A stretch of DNA of 32,395 bases, taken from assembly GCF_001039355.2 (NCBI RefSeq), contig NW_019776080.1, positions 245,812 to 278,206 of the forward strand. Direction: 5' to 3'. Both the position numbers and the translations under genes were made by a program. The DNA comes from Lingula anatina. Taxonomy: Eukaryota; Brachiopoda; Lingulata; Lingulida; Lingulidae. The notes beneath the pieces were generated by a model that saw only the letters and a list, made by a program, of their open reading frames with translations, was not told the DNA's origin and made no database searches. Below, in pieces: positions 10,501-23,145 of the stretch (its first letter is position 1; each line of letters opens with the position of its first letter).

Positions 10501-13069
10501 AGATAGATTAATACTTGCAGTTTGATTGCTGACGTCTTGGATTATCAGCCACCATGAGAAGATGAAATTATTCATTTTCATCAATTTGATCTATCTATGT
10601 ATTCTCCCATATGAACAAACTGTTGTTCACTGGAAAAATATATTCTTTCTGAAAATAAAAACTAGTAGCTTAATTGAGAAAAGTTGTCCTATGAAAGTGC
10701 TGAATCAGATCTTTAAAGTATAATTTCAGGTATTTTCTTCTGAAACTTTGATTCTTGGATCACTAGCTCAAGTTGTATGTAAAGAAGATGCTATATGCCA
10801 TTGTGATCCCAGAGATTATCCGTAATAAAATAATATCATGTCTATGATCACTAGAATGGCTGGACTCATTGTAGTATGTTAAATTATATCTATATGATAG
10901 AGATATTGCAATTCAGCTGATCAAGATGTGAATGTTTTTAATTATCACTGACGAGCTTCACCATTTTATTCAAACCAAACTATCCAGCAATTAGGTTTAA
11001 ATGATTCATTTTTAAAGTGAAAGGGCCCAGAATGATATTTGGTAAAATGCATTACTGGTTATTTTCTGTTCATTTCCAGATAGATGATCTAGTCTTCAAA
11101 GAAGTAACCTTTGACCAAGTGTTTGGGCCGTGGGAAGAGATAGAGAAAACGTGAGTAACAGGAAGAGAGAAATTCACACTGTGCTGAAATAAACTGATGA
11201 ATAGTGGTTTAAAGCTCTGTTCACACTAGAATGAAATAAACTGAGAAGTATTGTCAATGGCGTTCACACAAGACTGAAATAAAGTGAAAATTTTAGTCAT
11301 AATAAAGCCACATTTGCTCTAGATTGAAATAGATGATTAAATATTGTCGTATGGAGTCATTTTCACACTTAGCTTGGATCAGTTGAGAAATCAGTCTGTT
11401 ATAAAATGAGCAGCAATTTGGTATGGGCCTTCAGAAATGTTACAAAAACAAGACTAGTATCAACCAACCATGACAAAATAATAAGTAAAAGATCTAATTG
11501 CCATAATTCCAAGTTAGCAATGCCGTTTTCATGAGTTGCTCTCCATATTCCAGGAAATCTTCGGAGGAGGTGCTAGAGGGCCATGTGGAAGACCTAAAGC
11601 AGCAGCTGCGTGCCAGGGACGACTTAATAGAGCGCTTACAGAAGGAGCTCAGGAAGGTGCAAACGGAACACAGGACCACTGTGAACCAGGTCAGTTTGGG
11701 GACTTGACAAATGACCAGTGGTCACTGTTGTTATGTTAACCAGTGGTCACTGTTGTTATATTGGCAAGTGGTCACCATTGTTATATTGACCAGTGGTCTG
11801 TGTTGCTATATTGGCCAGTGGTCACCACTGTTATATTGAGTGGTTGTCATCGTTGTTATATTGGCCAGTGGCCACTGTTGTTATATTGACCAATTGTCAC
11901 CGTTGTTATATTGGCCAGTTGTATCTGTTGTTATATTGGCCAGTGGTCACTGTTGTTATATTGGCCAGTGGTCACCGCTGTTATATTGGCCAGTGGTCAC
12001 CGTTGCTATATTGACCAGTGGTCACCATTGTTATATTGACCAGTGGTCACCGCTGTTATATTGGCCAGTGGTCACCATTGTTATATTGGCCAGTGGTCAT
12101 TGTTGTTATATTAACCAGTGGTCACCAGTGTTATATTGGCCAGTGGTCACCAGTGTTATATTGGCAAGTGGTCACTGTCGTTATATTGACCAGTGGTCAC
12201 CATTGTTATATTGACCAGTGGTCACCATTGTTATATTGGCCAGTGGTCACCGTTGATATTTTGACCAGTGGTCACTGTTATTATATTGACCAGTTGTAAC
12301 CGTTGTTACATTGACCAGTGGTCACCATTGCTATATTGGCCAGTTGTAACGGTTGTTATTTTGACCAGTGGTCACTGTTGTTATTGACTTGCAAAGACTA
12401 AGTTCAGTAACTTTTTAGATGAACTCTCATAGAAAAATGAAGATCTGATGTCTCTAGTTACTTGAGAACTCATTAGTAAGAGATTTTTATTTAGCTTTTG
12501 TTAAATCACAATGATTATAAAGTGATTCTGTGTTCTTTTCCCCTATTCTTATCAGCTTTCCCATCAGTTTGATGTAATGTCCAGTGTATCTTTCCCTTCA
12601 GGTCACTCAAAAGGACACTGTCCTGGGGTCCATCCGGTCCTCCCTGTCTACTGTCCAGGACAGAGAGCAGACGGCGGTCAGCCAGCTCACAGACAAGGAC
12701 ATCAGTATTATGAAACTCAAGTCAGATCTCAGGGTGGCACAGCAGAGGGTGGACGAGCTGCATTTAGAGGTGAGTGGAGAGAGAGAGAGAGGGAGGGGGG
12801 GGGCAAGGGGGGGAGAAGGTGGATTGATGGAGGGAGAGAGAAAGAGAGAGGGGAGAGATTATTTTGGTACTTCTCAGGGGTACTTCTGTAATGAATTGTT
12901 TAAAGTTATAGTAAACATAGTTGCAGCAGTGAAAGGAGGAAAGACAGCAGGTTTATCAGAAAACTTAATAGCTCAACATGTCTTCACATAAAGATGACTT
13001 CGAGGTGTACACTCAGGCTTGCTAAAAACTTTTTAAAAACAGTCAAACATTTAGACTGGCAGTTATGAA

Positions 13070-13110
<41 letters not shown>

Positions 13111-15615
13111 GACTAAATCTTATTAATGAAGTAAGTAATAACATCACTTTTAATTCAAAATGAACGCTGTTAATTGTTGTTGATTCCTTGAAAAGTGAAG
13201 ACAATTTTTTGCATGTGGGCATGTGCAGAAAACTGCTTTACAAAAAGCTGATATAAACCTCTTTCCAGCATTGACATTTATAAGATTTTATGATTTTTTT
13301 TTCCTTACCAGCTTCAGAGTAGAGACAGGAAAATGAACAATGTCACTGCACAACTACGTGATCTCAACAATGAACTGACGCTGAAAGATGCAGAAAGTGA
13401 CAACCAAGTCCATACTATACAGATGCTGCAGGAAAAACAGCGGGAAACATCTAAAGAAGTAGGTTACTTGTTTTTTGTATTTGGTGAAAAGCTGAGTAAG
13501 CTTTGTTTCTGCAGTTCTTATCATAGCATTTCGAAGATGAAAGGTTTCTGAAGCTGAATATCATTTATGCATAGTTTTATTTGGGGCCGTAGGGATAGTC
13601 CGAAGGTTCAATAGTCTGAAGGTTCATTGCTCCGAATGTTCACTATAGACCCTTCGGACCAATGAACCCTTGATTAAAAAATCGATGAAAATGCTACCAC
13701 TTTTCGGACCAATGAACCTTCGGACTATCGAGACGCCCCCGTTTTATTTTTATATGCTATGCAACCAAAACGTAAAACATACACTCATTTTCTTTGAATT
13801 ATTTCTTTTAAGAATACAATATTAAATAACTTTTCACAAGCTCTGTTATTTATTTATTTTTTTTTAATATTGGTTTTCACCTTATTTCACAATTGCTCAT
13901 CTCTGTTCCTATTTTTAATAAAGAATCGGTGTATTCTTATGCTCTCTCATGCCTTCTCATATGCTCACTAGGTGCATAATCCAAGATAGGCCTGTGTCAG
14001 TGTCTCAGATGTCTAATTTTTATGATTTTAATGTTGTTGAAACTTGTGTAATGGTACTGTGATTGCAGATTTCAAAATTGATAATATTGAACATTTTTTG
14101 CATTACAAGTGGTTTTAGCAAATAATAAGGGAAAAAAGTCCTTCAAATATGTCAATATTGCCATAGAAGGAAAATATGCAATGAAAAGGATCGGTAGAGT
14201 ACTTTTAACTATGCATTAAAATAGAAAGTGTTCTATTATTATTATTTAATTTCTTTTCACACATTACAAGGAAAGTTTGTTTGGATAGTATAAGTGGCTT
14301 AAGTACAGATTATGCAAAAATGAGTGTAAACACCCATGATCCAGGTGTGCCGTCACCTGAAACCCAAGTTTTAATATTATTATTATTATTTCTTCAATCC
14401 ACGTAACCAGGCAAATGCTACTGTTGCGAGCCCCCCTGTGTACACAAGCACTGTTGGAACAACATCTTACCTGTACGCAGGTCTCAAAAAACCAACATCG
14501 AAGTTAGCTTAATAAAACACCAGATGTGAATGGTCCATAATTGTGGCTTTTGAATGATACAATACTTCATCAACATGCTCCATTATCCACGGTGTTTACG
14601 CAGGGGAGGGATTCAACAAATAAACCAACTCGTTGAATTAGGCAGCGTTGGTGGACATTTAACTACAAACACAAATATGTAGGTTGCAAACACTTTTAAG
14701 CATGGCTGATTAGGCTTGATCTATTGGTCAAGCATAATAAGAGAGTTTTTAGCGGATCTTGGCTTTTGTGTTGAGAAGGGGGTAAGAGTCGCAAGTGCCT
14801 GTTTGGTACCTCAGTGGGGGTGTTTGACTTGGAAAACAATCCTCCTTCGAGTTGTTAGTGCTTGTTTGCACAAGACGCCGAGGGTAGCGTCTCCTGACAT
14901 GAGATTTTTGGCGTGGACTCTTTAAAGAGAACAAGATCCTGAGAGAACTTCTACCACAACATCTGTGCTCTTGAGTTCCAGTGCAGTATCCCTGTGGAAA
15001 TTCTTGGCCAGGAGTTGAGGTTCAGACTGATGGTTTGAGGAGGAAACTGTTCTGCGAGATTCTGCTTTTGGTTTTCTCTCAAGACTTGTTAGTTACTTTT
15101 CAAGGGCACCTTGTTTGCCAAGATTTTTTTCTCCAGCTGGAATAGATTTACACTCTTAAGCTTTGTCAACCGGAGACAGTGCTTGGATTTGTTTATTTTA
15201 CCAATTTTTAAAAAAATTTGGGATAAGAGAGACTCAGATTTTTTGAAAGGCAGTAATACTGTCCAGTAACTGCTATCATGACTGAGGTGGAAATACCAGC
15301 AAGAAAAATCTCGTCCACGTCCACGTCTGGCTCTGATCACCTGTTGAATTGCACCGCCAGCACGGACGAGTCTGGCTTTGAGGAGGCAGACCACGATGTC
15401 ACTTTTACCGACGATGAGAGTCTGGTCACAGTGCTGGACGAGAGGGACATCTGCTCCCCAGGACTGGGGATGGCTTCGTATTTCCTCCGACTGGAGAAGG
15501 GGGAATATGACAAAAATGTGAAGACCACCAAGAAATCTGTAAGCTTGAGAAGTGCCCTGATTGGGAAGTTCTGTTTCATGTCCATATGTTGCACTGTTGT
15601 CACTAACATGTAGAA

Positions 15616-15648
<33 letters not shown>

Positions 15649-16930
15649 GGGGGGGGGGAGATCTAGTAATATGTAATGTTTCTGTCTTGAGGAATTTTTT
15701 TTTTATTTCCTAGCCTCTCAAGGTTATGGGAATTTCCAACAACATTTCAGGTAGTTGTAGACCCTAAGGCCCATGCCATATCACCAAATATTTTTTTTCT
15801 GTTTTGCCTACTTGTGGTGGTTGATGTATAAATGAAACTCTTCTGTTATGATTTCTTTGTTCAGGACTTTTGAGACTTTTCTTCTTCTTATTATTATTAT
15901 CATTATTATAATTTTTTTTTTTTTCAGGTTTGAAAATACCTCTCTTAACTGGTATTTGTCTGTTGTCTTTGCAGGTTTCTAGGTGTGAGGATCTGATCCG
16001 TCAGTTGAGAACAGAGCTGGGACGTGCAAATGACGACAGGAAGCGAAGTGATGATGATGTAAGTATGGAAACATTGACCAAGTCACCACTGACACAAAAT
16101 GTGATGTAATTATTCACCAAACTTTTATTTTCTTTTTCTGATAAATGTAACAAGATACATTTTGTATTGGAAAAGCAATTAGATAGTGAAGACCTATGCT
16201 TTGGCAGTTCATTTGTCATTATTATTGATTAATCGATAAACCACCAAAATCTTATAGATTATAAGTAAGCTCATTTTTTAACCTATTCTGAAAATTTTAT
16301 CAAAATCCCTTTATAACTTTTTGAGTGCAGCTGTTAACTGACAAACCAACAAAAGCAAAAATGGTCCCCTTGACCAAGGTTATAAGAAAGAAAAAAAGAA
16401 AGTTAGTAACTAGGTATTTGAAATATAAGAGTTATTACCATGTTCTATAACTTGTATCAATTTTAGACTGTTTTATCTCAGAAATCCAATTTGCTGAAGT
16501 GAAAAAAAAAATGATGCAAGTGTAAACTCAGGAGTGTATAAACACGAATTGTAAAGGAAATTTGATATATTGCTCTCGCTGTCCAAGTGGCACTACCTTA
16601 AATGAAAACTAATATTTCCTGGAATCGTAGCAATATGCGCTCTATCCGCACTTGAAGGTGATACGTCTCTGACGCACGTACTGATAAAAATAGCACTTGT
16701 TAATTTTCTTGGCATGTGGTGTGGATCAGATTGAATAAGATCTCATGTGACAGTCAGGTCTTCTTTCAAATGAAGTACAGGAAGGTCCTTTGGTGACAAT
16801 ATATCAGGGATGTGATTTTTCAGTTTTTCCTGATTTCTGATTTTTTTTTTTTTTTTCTGGGATAATTGCAACATTGTCAGTTTTCATTTTTTTCTCTTCC
16901 CTCCTCCCCTCTCACACACACGCACGTGCA

Positions 16931-16974
<44 letters not shown>

Positions 16975-18841
16975 TCACATCCCTGATATTTAGAATTGGG
17001 GAAAATGTGATAGCAATGGATGTTTTGCTTCTATTAATTGATATAGGTTGATGTCTGTTTTCAGTATAACGAGGGAGGGTTGACTTCTGAAGCCTATAAC
17101 TATGATATCTTCTAAGTCATTTATTATATACATTCCATACCATGTTGAACAGTACACAGGGGTTGTATTCGGAAAGAAAAAAATTAAAATAACAAAGGCA
17201 CTAACAGAGCACAGACCTCTGCCAAGACAAATCAGTTCTCATTATAATTATTTTTTTTTAATTTAGTTGATTAAAAGATGACCACCAAAATGTAATCAGT
17301 TTTAAGTCTGTCAAAATCTGACCTATCCTGAATTTTTCTTATTGTATGTCCATAACTTTTTGCACATAAGCTATTAACAAACAAACCAACAAAGGGAAAA
17401 TATAGCATCCTTTCCTGAGGTGGAAATTTAAAATTAACAGGAAACGTTATGGGATTACCTAACACCNGTAAGCTTGAGAAGTGCCCTGATTGGGGAGTTC
17501 TGTTTTATGTCCATATGTTGCATTGTTGTCACTAACATGTATGATTTTCTCTTTTTTTTGGGGGGGGGGGGAGATCTAGTAATATGTAATATTTCTGTCT
17601 TGAGGAATTATTTTTTTTATTTCCTAGCCTCTCAAGGTTATGGGAATTTCCAACAACATTTCAGGTAGTTGTAGACCCTAAGGCCCATGCCATATCACCA
17701 AATATTTTTTTTCTGTTTTGCCTACTTGTGGTGGTTGATGTATAAATGAAACTCTTCTGTTATGATTTCTTTGTTCAGGACTTTTGAGACTTTTCTTCTT
17801 CTTATTATTATTATCATTATTATAATTTTTTTTTTTTTCAGGTTTGAAAATACCTCTCTTAACTGGTATTTGTCTGTTGTCTTTGCAGGTTTCTAGGTGT
17901 GAGGATCTGATCCGTCAGTTGAGAACAGAGCTGGGACGTGCAAATGACGACAGGAAGCGAAGTGATGATGATGTAAGTATGGAAACATTGACCAAGTCAC
18001 CACTGACACAAAATGTGATGTAATTATTCACCAAACTTTTATTTTCTTTTTCTGATAAATGTAACAAGATACATTTTGTATTGGAAAAGCAATTAGATAG
18101 TGAAGACCTATGCTTTGGCAGTTCATTTGTCATTATTATTGATTAATCGATAAACCACCAAAATCTTATAGATTATAAGTAAGCTCATTTTTTAACCTAT
18201 TCTGAAAATTTTATCAAAATCCCTTTATAACTTTTTGAGTGCAGCTGTTAACTGACAAACCAACAAAAGCAAAAATGGTCCCCTTGACCAAGGTTATAAG
18301 AAAGAAAAAAAGAAAGTTAGTAACTAGGTATTTGAAATATAAGAGTTATTACCATGTTCTATAACTTGTATCAATTTTAGACTGTTTTATCTCAGAAATC
18401 CAATTTGCTGAAGTGAAAAAAAAAATGATGCAAGTGTAAACTCAGGAGTGTATAAACACGAATTGTAAAGGAAATTTGATATATTGCTCTCGCTGTCCAA
18501 GTGGCACTACCTTAAATGAAAACTAATATTTCCTGGAATCGTAGCAATATGCGCTCTATCCGCACTTGAAGGTGATACGTCTCTGACGCACGTACTGATA
18601 AAAATAGCACTTGTTAATTTTCTTGGCATGTGGTGTGGATCAGATTGTATAAGATCTCATGTGACAGTCAGGTCTTCTTTCAAATGAAGTACAGGAAGGT
18701 CCTTTGGTGACAATATATCAGGGATGTGATTTTTCAGTTTTTCCTGATTTCTGATTTTTTTTTTTTTTTTCTGGGATAATTGCAACATTGTCAGTTTTCA
18801 TTTTTTTCTCTTCCCTCCTCCCCTCTCACACACACGCACGT

Positions 18842-18888
<47 letters not shown>

Positions 18889-21800
18889 TCACATCCCTGA
18901 TATTTAGAATTGGGGAAAATGTGATAGCAATGGATGTTTTGCTTCTATTAATTGATATAGGTTGATGTCTGTTTTCAGTATAACGAGGGAGGGTTGACTT
19001 CTGAAGCCTATAACTATGATATCTTCTAAGTCATTTATTATATACATTCCATACCATGTTGAACAGTACACAGGGGTTGTGTTTGGAAAAAAATTTAAAA
19101 TAACAAAGGCACTAACAGAGCACAGACCTCTGCCAAGACAAATCAGTTCTCACTATAATTATTATTTTTTTTATTTAGTTGATTAAAAGATCACCACCAA
19201 AATCTAATCAGTTTTAAGTCAGTCAAAATCTGACCTATCCTGAATTTTTCTTATTGTATGTCCATAACTTTTTGCACATAAGCTATTAACAAACAAACCA
19301 ACAAAGGGAAAATATAGCATCCCTTCCTGAGGTGGAAATTTAAAATTAACAGGAAACGTTATGGGATTACCTAACACCATGCTTTTATGCAAACACTCTG
19401 TACTTGTCAGCGGCATTAGTGGACTTAAAACATCTTAAGTGGGATTAATATATTGTGAACATGTTTACAGGAGTGTGTTTAACTTGAGTGACAAATATAA
19501 GCCTTGCCGCAGAAGGCAGGTGATCTAGCTGTTACAGTGGTATATGTAGAGCATGCTCATTACTCGATAAAAAAACATGCAAAGTTTTATAACTTATTCA
19601 GGAAAAAATGGTTGGCAAAATGACTCCCGTAATTTTCAGAGCATCGTTAATTTTGGACATAAACACTTTATGGATGAAATGAGAACTAGATAAACTTGAG
19701 GTCATTAAATTGATTGAGTGTGAGTTGTGTGTATTTGTGTTTCTTTTTCGTTGTTCTTATATACATTGTCATTGTTAGGAAATCATGTTGGTAAACTGGC
19801 TAGGTTTTATTATGGGCCATAATGAACTAATTAGTTATTTCTGATATCCAGGCTTGCAACCAGACTTAATAATAACTCATCAATAATTTGTGACCTCCAG
19901 GTTTCCCATTATGAGCGTAGGATCCGTGCATTGGAGACGGAGCTCAGGGACTCGCAGGAGCAAAAGAGAAGGGTGTATGACGAGGTGAAGAAAGGAAGAG
20001 GGGGCGAACTGGAGAAAAGTTGCCCTTGATGTTCACTAAAGAAACCATATTTATGAAACCTTTTGTCATGTATTTTCTATTTTGTTTTTAAATACCCTGT
20101 ACTTATTTTCAAAAATATCTTGAAGCAATTGGATAACTATTTTTCACCAAATGGAAAAATGTTTCCTTGGTTTGTCACATTGAAGTTATCCAATCAATGC
20201 ATATAATTAGTCACTTGATCATTAAAGAAGCATTTTTAAATACTATAAAGGCTATTTGTATTTTAATCTCTTTAAAATGATAATTGATACTTCAACTTGA
20301 AACTACTCAAAAGGTAATCAGTTATCTTACAGATCTTTTTCCTTATTTCTCCCACATATTTGCCACAGATTGTGCAAGTTGATATTTTCACATGAAACTG
20401 CTCAAAGTGTGTGTAATCAGTTTAACCTCATTCAGATCTTTTTCTATGCCACAGATTGGTGCGCTTCAGACCAAGCTGCGAGAAAGCGGTCGGTCAGGAC
20501 AGGATAATCACGAGGTGCTGAAGTCGGAGCTGGCGCGCCGGGACGACACCATACAGAAGTTGAGGAACGAGGTGCTTAACTTACAGGATGCCAGGGACGA
20601 TGCCATCTCCAAGGTAATGAAAATCGGAATGAAATACAAAACTTGTTTTGGCTCTGTTACCAATTTTCAGTCGCCTATGGCATGGTGAGTTTAGATGTGA
20701 GATCTAGTTAGGTTAGGTATGTTAAGGTGATGCTTGGATATGGGATGGAAGTTACTTTGAGTGCATCTGTATGTTTGTGCCTGCTTGTGTGATTGCTCAG
20801 TCTTCCATTAAGGATACTTACAATTGTTTGTTTGAATGATTTTTGTATTTTTTTTAGATTTATTTATTTTTATTTTTAGCTCCAACTTTTAGTGCTCATT
20901 TTGAATATAAAATTTACCTTAAAATGGTATGTATTAGTATTCTGTTGAGGGTACAATATGTTTAGTCTAGCAATTGCTTCGTGATCCATTTCAGCTGGAC
21001 TCCCAGGAAAGGAAAATTCACTCCTTGGAGTCACAGTACAAAGACAAACTGGAGGAGGTGAGAGTGGTAACCTTGGCAACCAGCACTAACCAACCCTCCT
21101 GCCATTGTGATTTGTTGATGTAGTTACCTGCTTAACCCTCTCAACCCACTAACCAACATGTTGTTTTGCAGCTGTCATCAACTTTTTATTCTTATTATTT
21201 CTTTGATTTACTTATTCTCGATTAAAGAGGCTATTTCTAGACATTATTTTTAATTTCTCATTTATATCGTTAATATGAATCTGAGTTATTCTTGCCAATT
21301 TTCTATGGCATGTCAAATATCTTGAAAGACAATTTGATTGCTCAATAGAAATATCATTCAGTTTATCAGAGGGTTCAATTCTTTTTTAAATGAAATTTTT
21401 ACAGAGATCTCCATTTTATTTTACTAAAGTAATCATGCTCCACAGGGTCAGAGCTTCATCATAAGCTATCTCAGGGAAAATTAACCTCAATACACGAATT
21501 TGGACCGATGTTTAGATTTCTAATTGTTCCTAGTCTGAATAGTTGCTTGCATGATGGTCATGATGATGATTAGTATTAGAATGTGGGTGCACGTTTGCCA
21601 TTTAATCTGATATTGGGCACAGTTCAGTGGTTAACCCCACCCACATAGATAGAATAGCTAATTGTCCATCAGTTCAAGCAAAGTAAGCCTTTCATGATAT
21701 TTCTCTGAGGTGGTCACGTTTCGAGGTAACATGTTTCACAAGAAGTGTGCCTCCACATCCTGTTGAGAAGAGGCCATGATCTTTTTCTGCTCCACTTTTT

Positions 21801-23113
21801 CTTTTCTTTTTGAAAAAATGTGATTGCAGCATGCAGCATGTCTAATTATACTTCTGTTGTTAACATGATGCCAGGAGTTATTTTTCAGTTCACATTATTT
21901 CTCTGTTAGAAAGTGATGTATAACTAGGAAATACAATCTCTCATTGTTCTGCACTTAATCAGGTGTAGAAGATGAACAGGCTCAAGAATTGTGTGATGTT
22001 GCATTCTAGCACTTAGTAATATGCTACTAACCATACTCAGGACATTATTTGCCTTCAGAGAACTTATTTACTGTCATCAGTTTTTATCTGTTTGTTTATT
22101 TTATTATTTATTTTTGTTGTTGTAGTCGTTAGCAGAATCATTAACTTTAACAACTCAGGTAAATGAAAAAGGCAGATCTCTAATTACAAATAAAGTATAG
22201 AATTTTAGTTTATTCAGTGTCAGTGCATGCCGTTGCCTATCTTTTATCTTTTTTCCCCCTTATTTTACTTGTATAGCTTGTCAACTTACAGCTTTCCATT
22301 ATCATATAAAAATTTGTTCATTCTTAGCTTTTTATTTCTGTTAAAATATTTTCAAAGGATAATTTTCCAGTATTCTAACAATCTACAAATGCGGTGAAAT
22401 ATGTCTCTTCTATAATGATGGTAATAAAAGGTTGATTCTTAAGAGACAAAATATGTCAATGAGTCAGCTGAAAGTGCCATGTCTCATATGTAAAGAAATG
22501 TCTCTTCTTAATAAATGATTTACTTTTTTTTTCCAATCTACAAATAGTCTTTTTTTCAAAGACTTCTAATACTGCGGCTAGCTTAAAATAGTATCAACTA
22601 GAGCACTTTATAATTAGAGGTCCGCATGTGCACATCATGTCCTCATTCATGCTCTGTTTACCTGCCTCTTTGCCCACTAAACACTCGAAACCTCAGCAAC
22701 CTGAAGTACACAGGCCAACTTTCCAGTGATATCTCAAGGCTCATTCCCAATGAAGCTATCGTTCTTCCTAGATTGATCCAACTCTGCGGGAACTCTTGTC
22801 GAATGAAATCTGATAAACAGATTAAAAAGCCTCCTTCTGGCTTTGAGTAAAATGCAGAAAAGCTGGGGACTATTTGAGAATGTTGGAAACGAGAGAAGAC
22901 TTGTCAGTCTGTTAATCTGACTGCATTCAGCGAGAGTTCCTGTGAAGTTGGATCGATCAACATAGAATGATAGTTCTATTGGGAATGAGCCCGAAATCAT
23001 TGCTCTGATAACTGCTTTGACATAGCCTTGGTCACACACATTTGTCCTAGCTTTCCTGTCTTTTCAATTAATTTAAGGTTGTCTTTCTATGCTCGACATT
23101 TTTATTTTTATTT

Positions 23114-23145
<32 letters not shown>

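Larger units (their letters stand above)
15539..19378. repeat. 1.9-kb near-identical tandem copies split by one N (probable assembly duplication)
   Basis: 15539-17466 and 17468-19378 are collinear copies that differ by scattered substitutions and length changes in T, G and CA runs. The second begins immediately after the single N at 17467 at exactly the same GTAAGCTTGAG that follows the start exon. The first ends at CTAACACC, where the second continues into unique sequence. This is what two unmerged haplotype contig ends look like. Confidence 0.85.

Noticed and set aside
11793-12299. Long repetitive ORFs (YWPVVTVV-type) in three frames
   Set aside because: They are translations of a 25-bp intronic minisatellite downstream of a good splice donor.
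14716-14934. ORFs on both strands upstream of the start exon
   Set aside because: Likely 5' UTR/promoter sequence that is simply GC-richer and short of stops; no recognisable protein features.
16001-18133. Identical 72-codon minus-strand ORFs at 16001 and 17915
   Set aside because: They overlap the antisense of the 28-residue exon and its intron, and appear twice only because of the 1.9-kb duplicated block.
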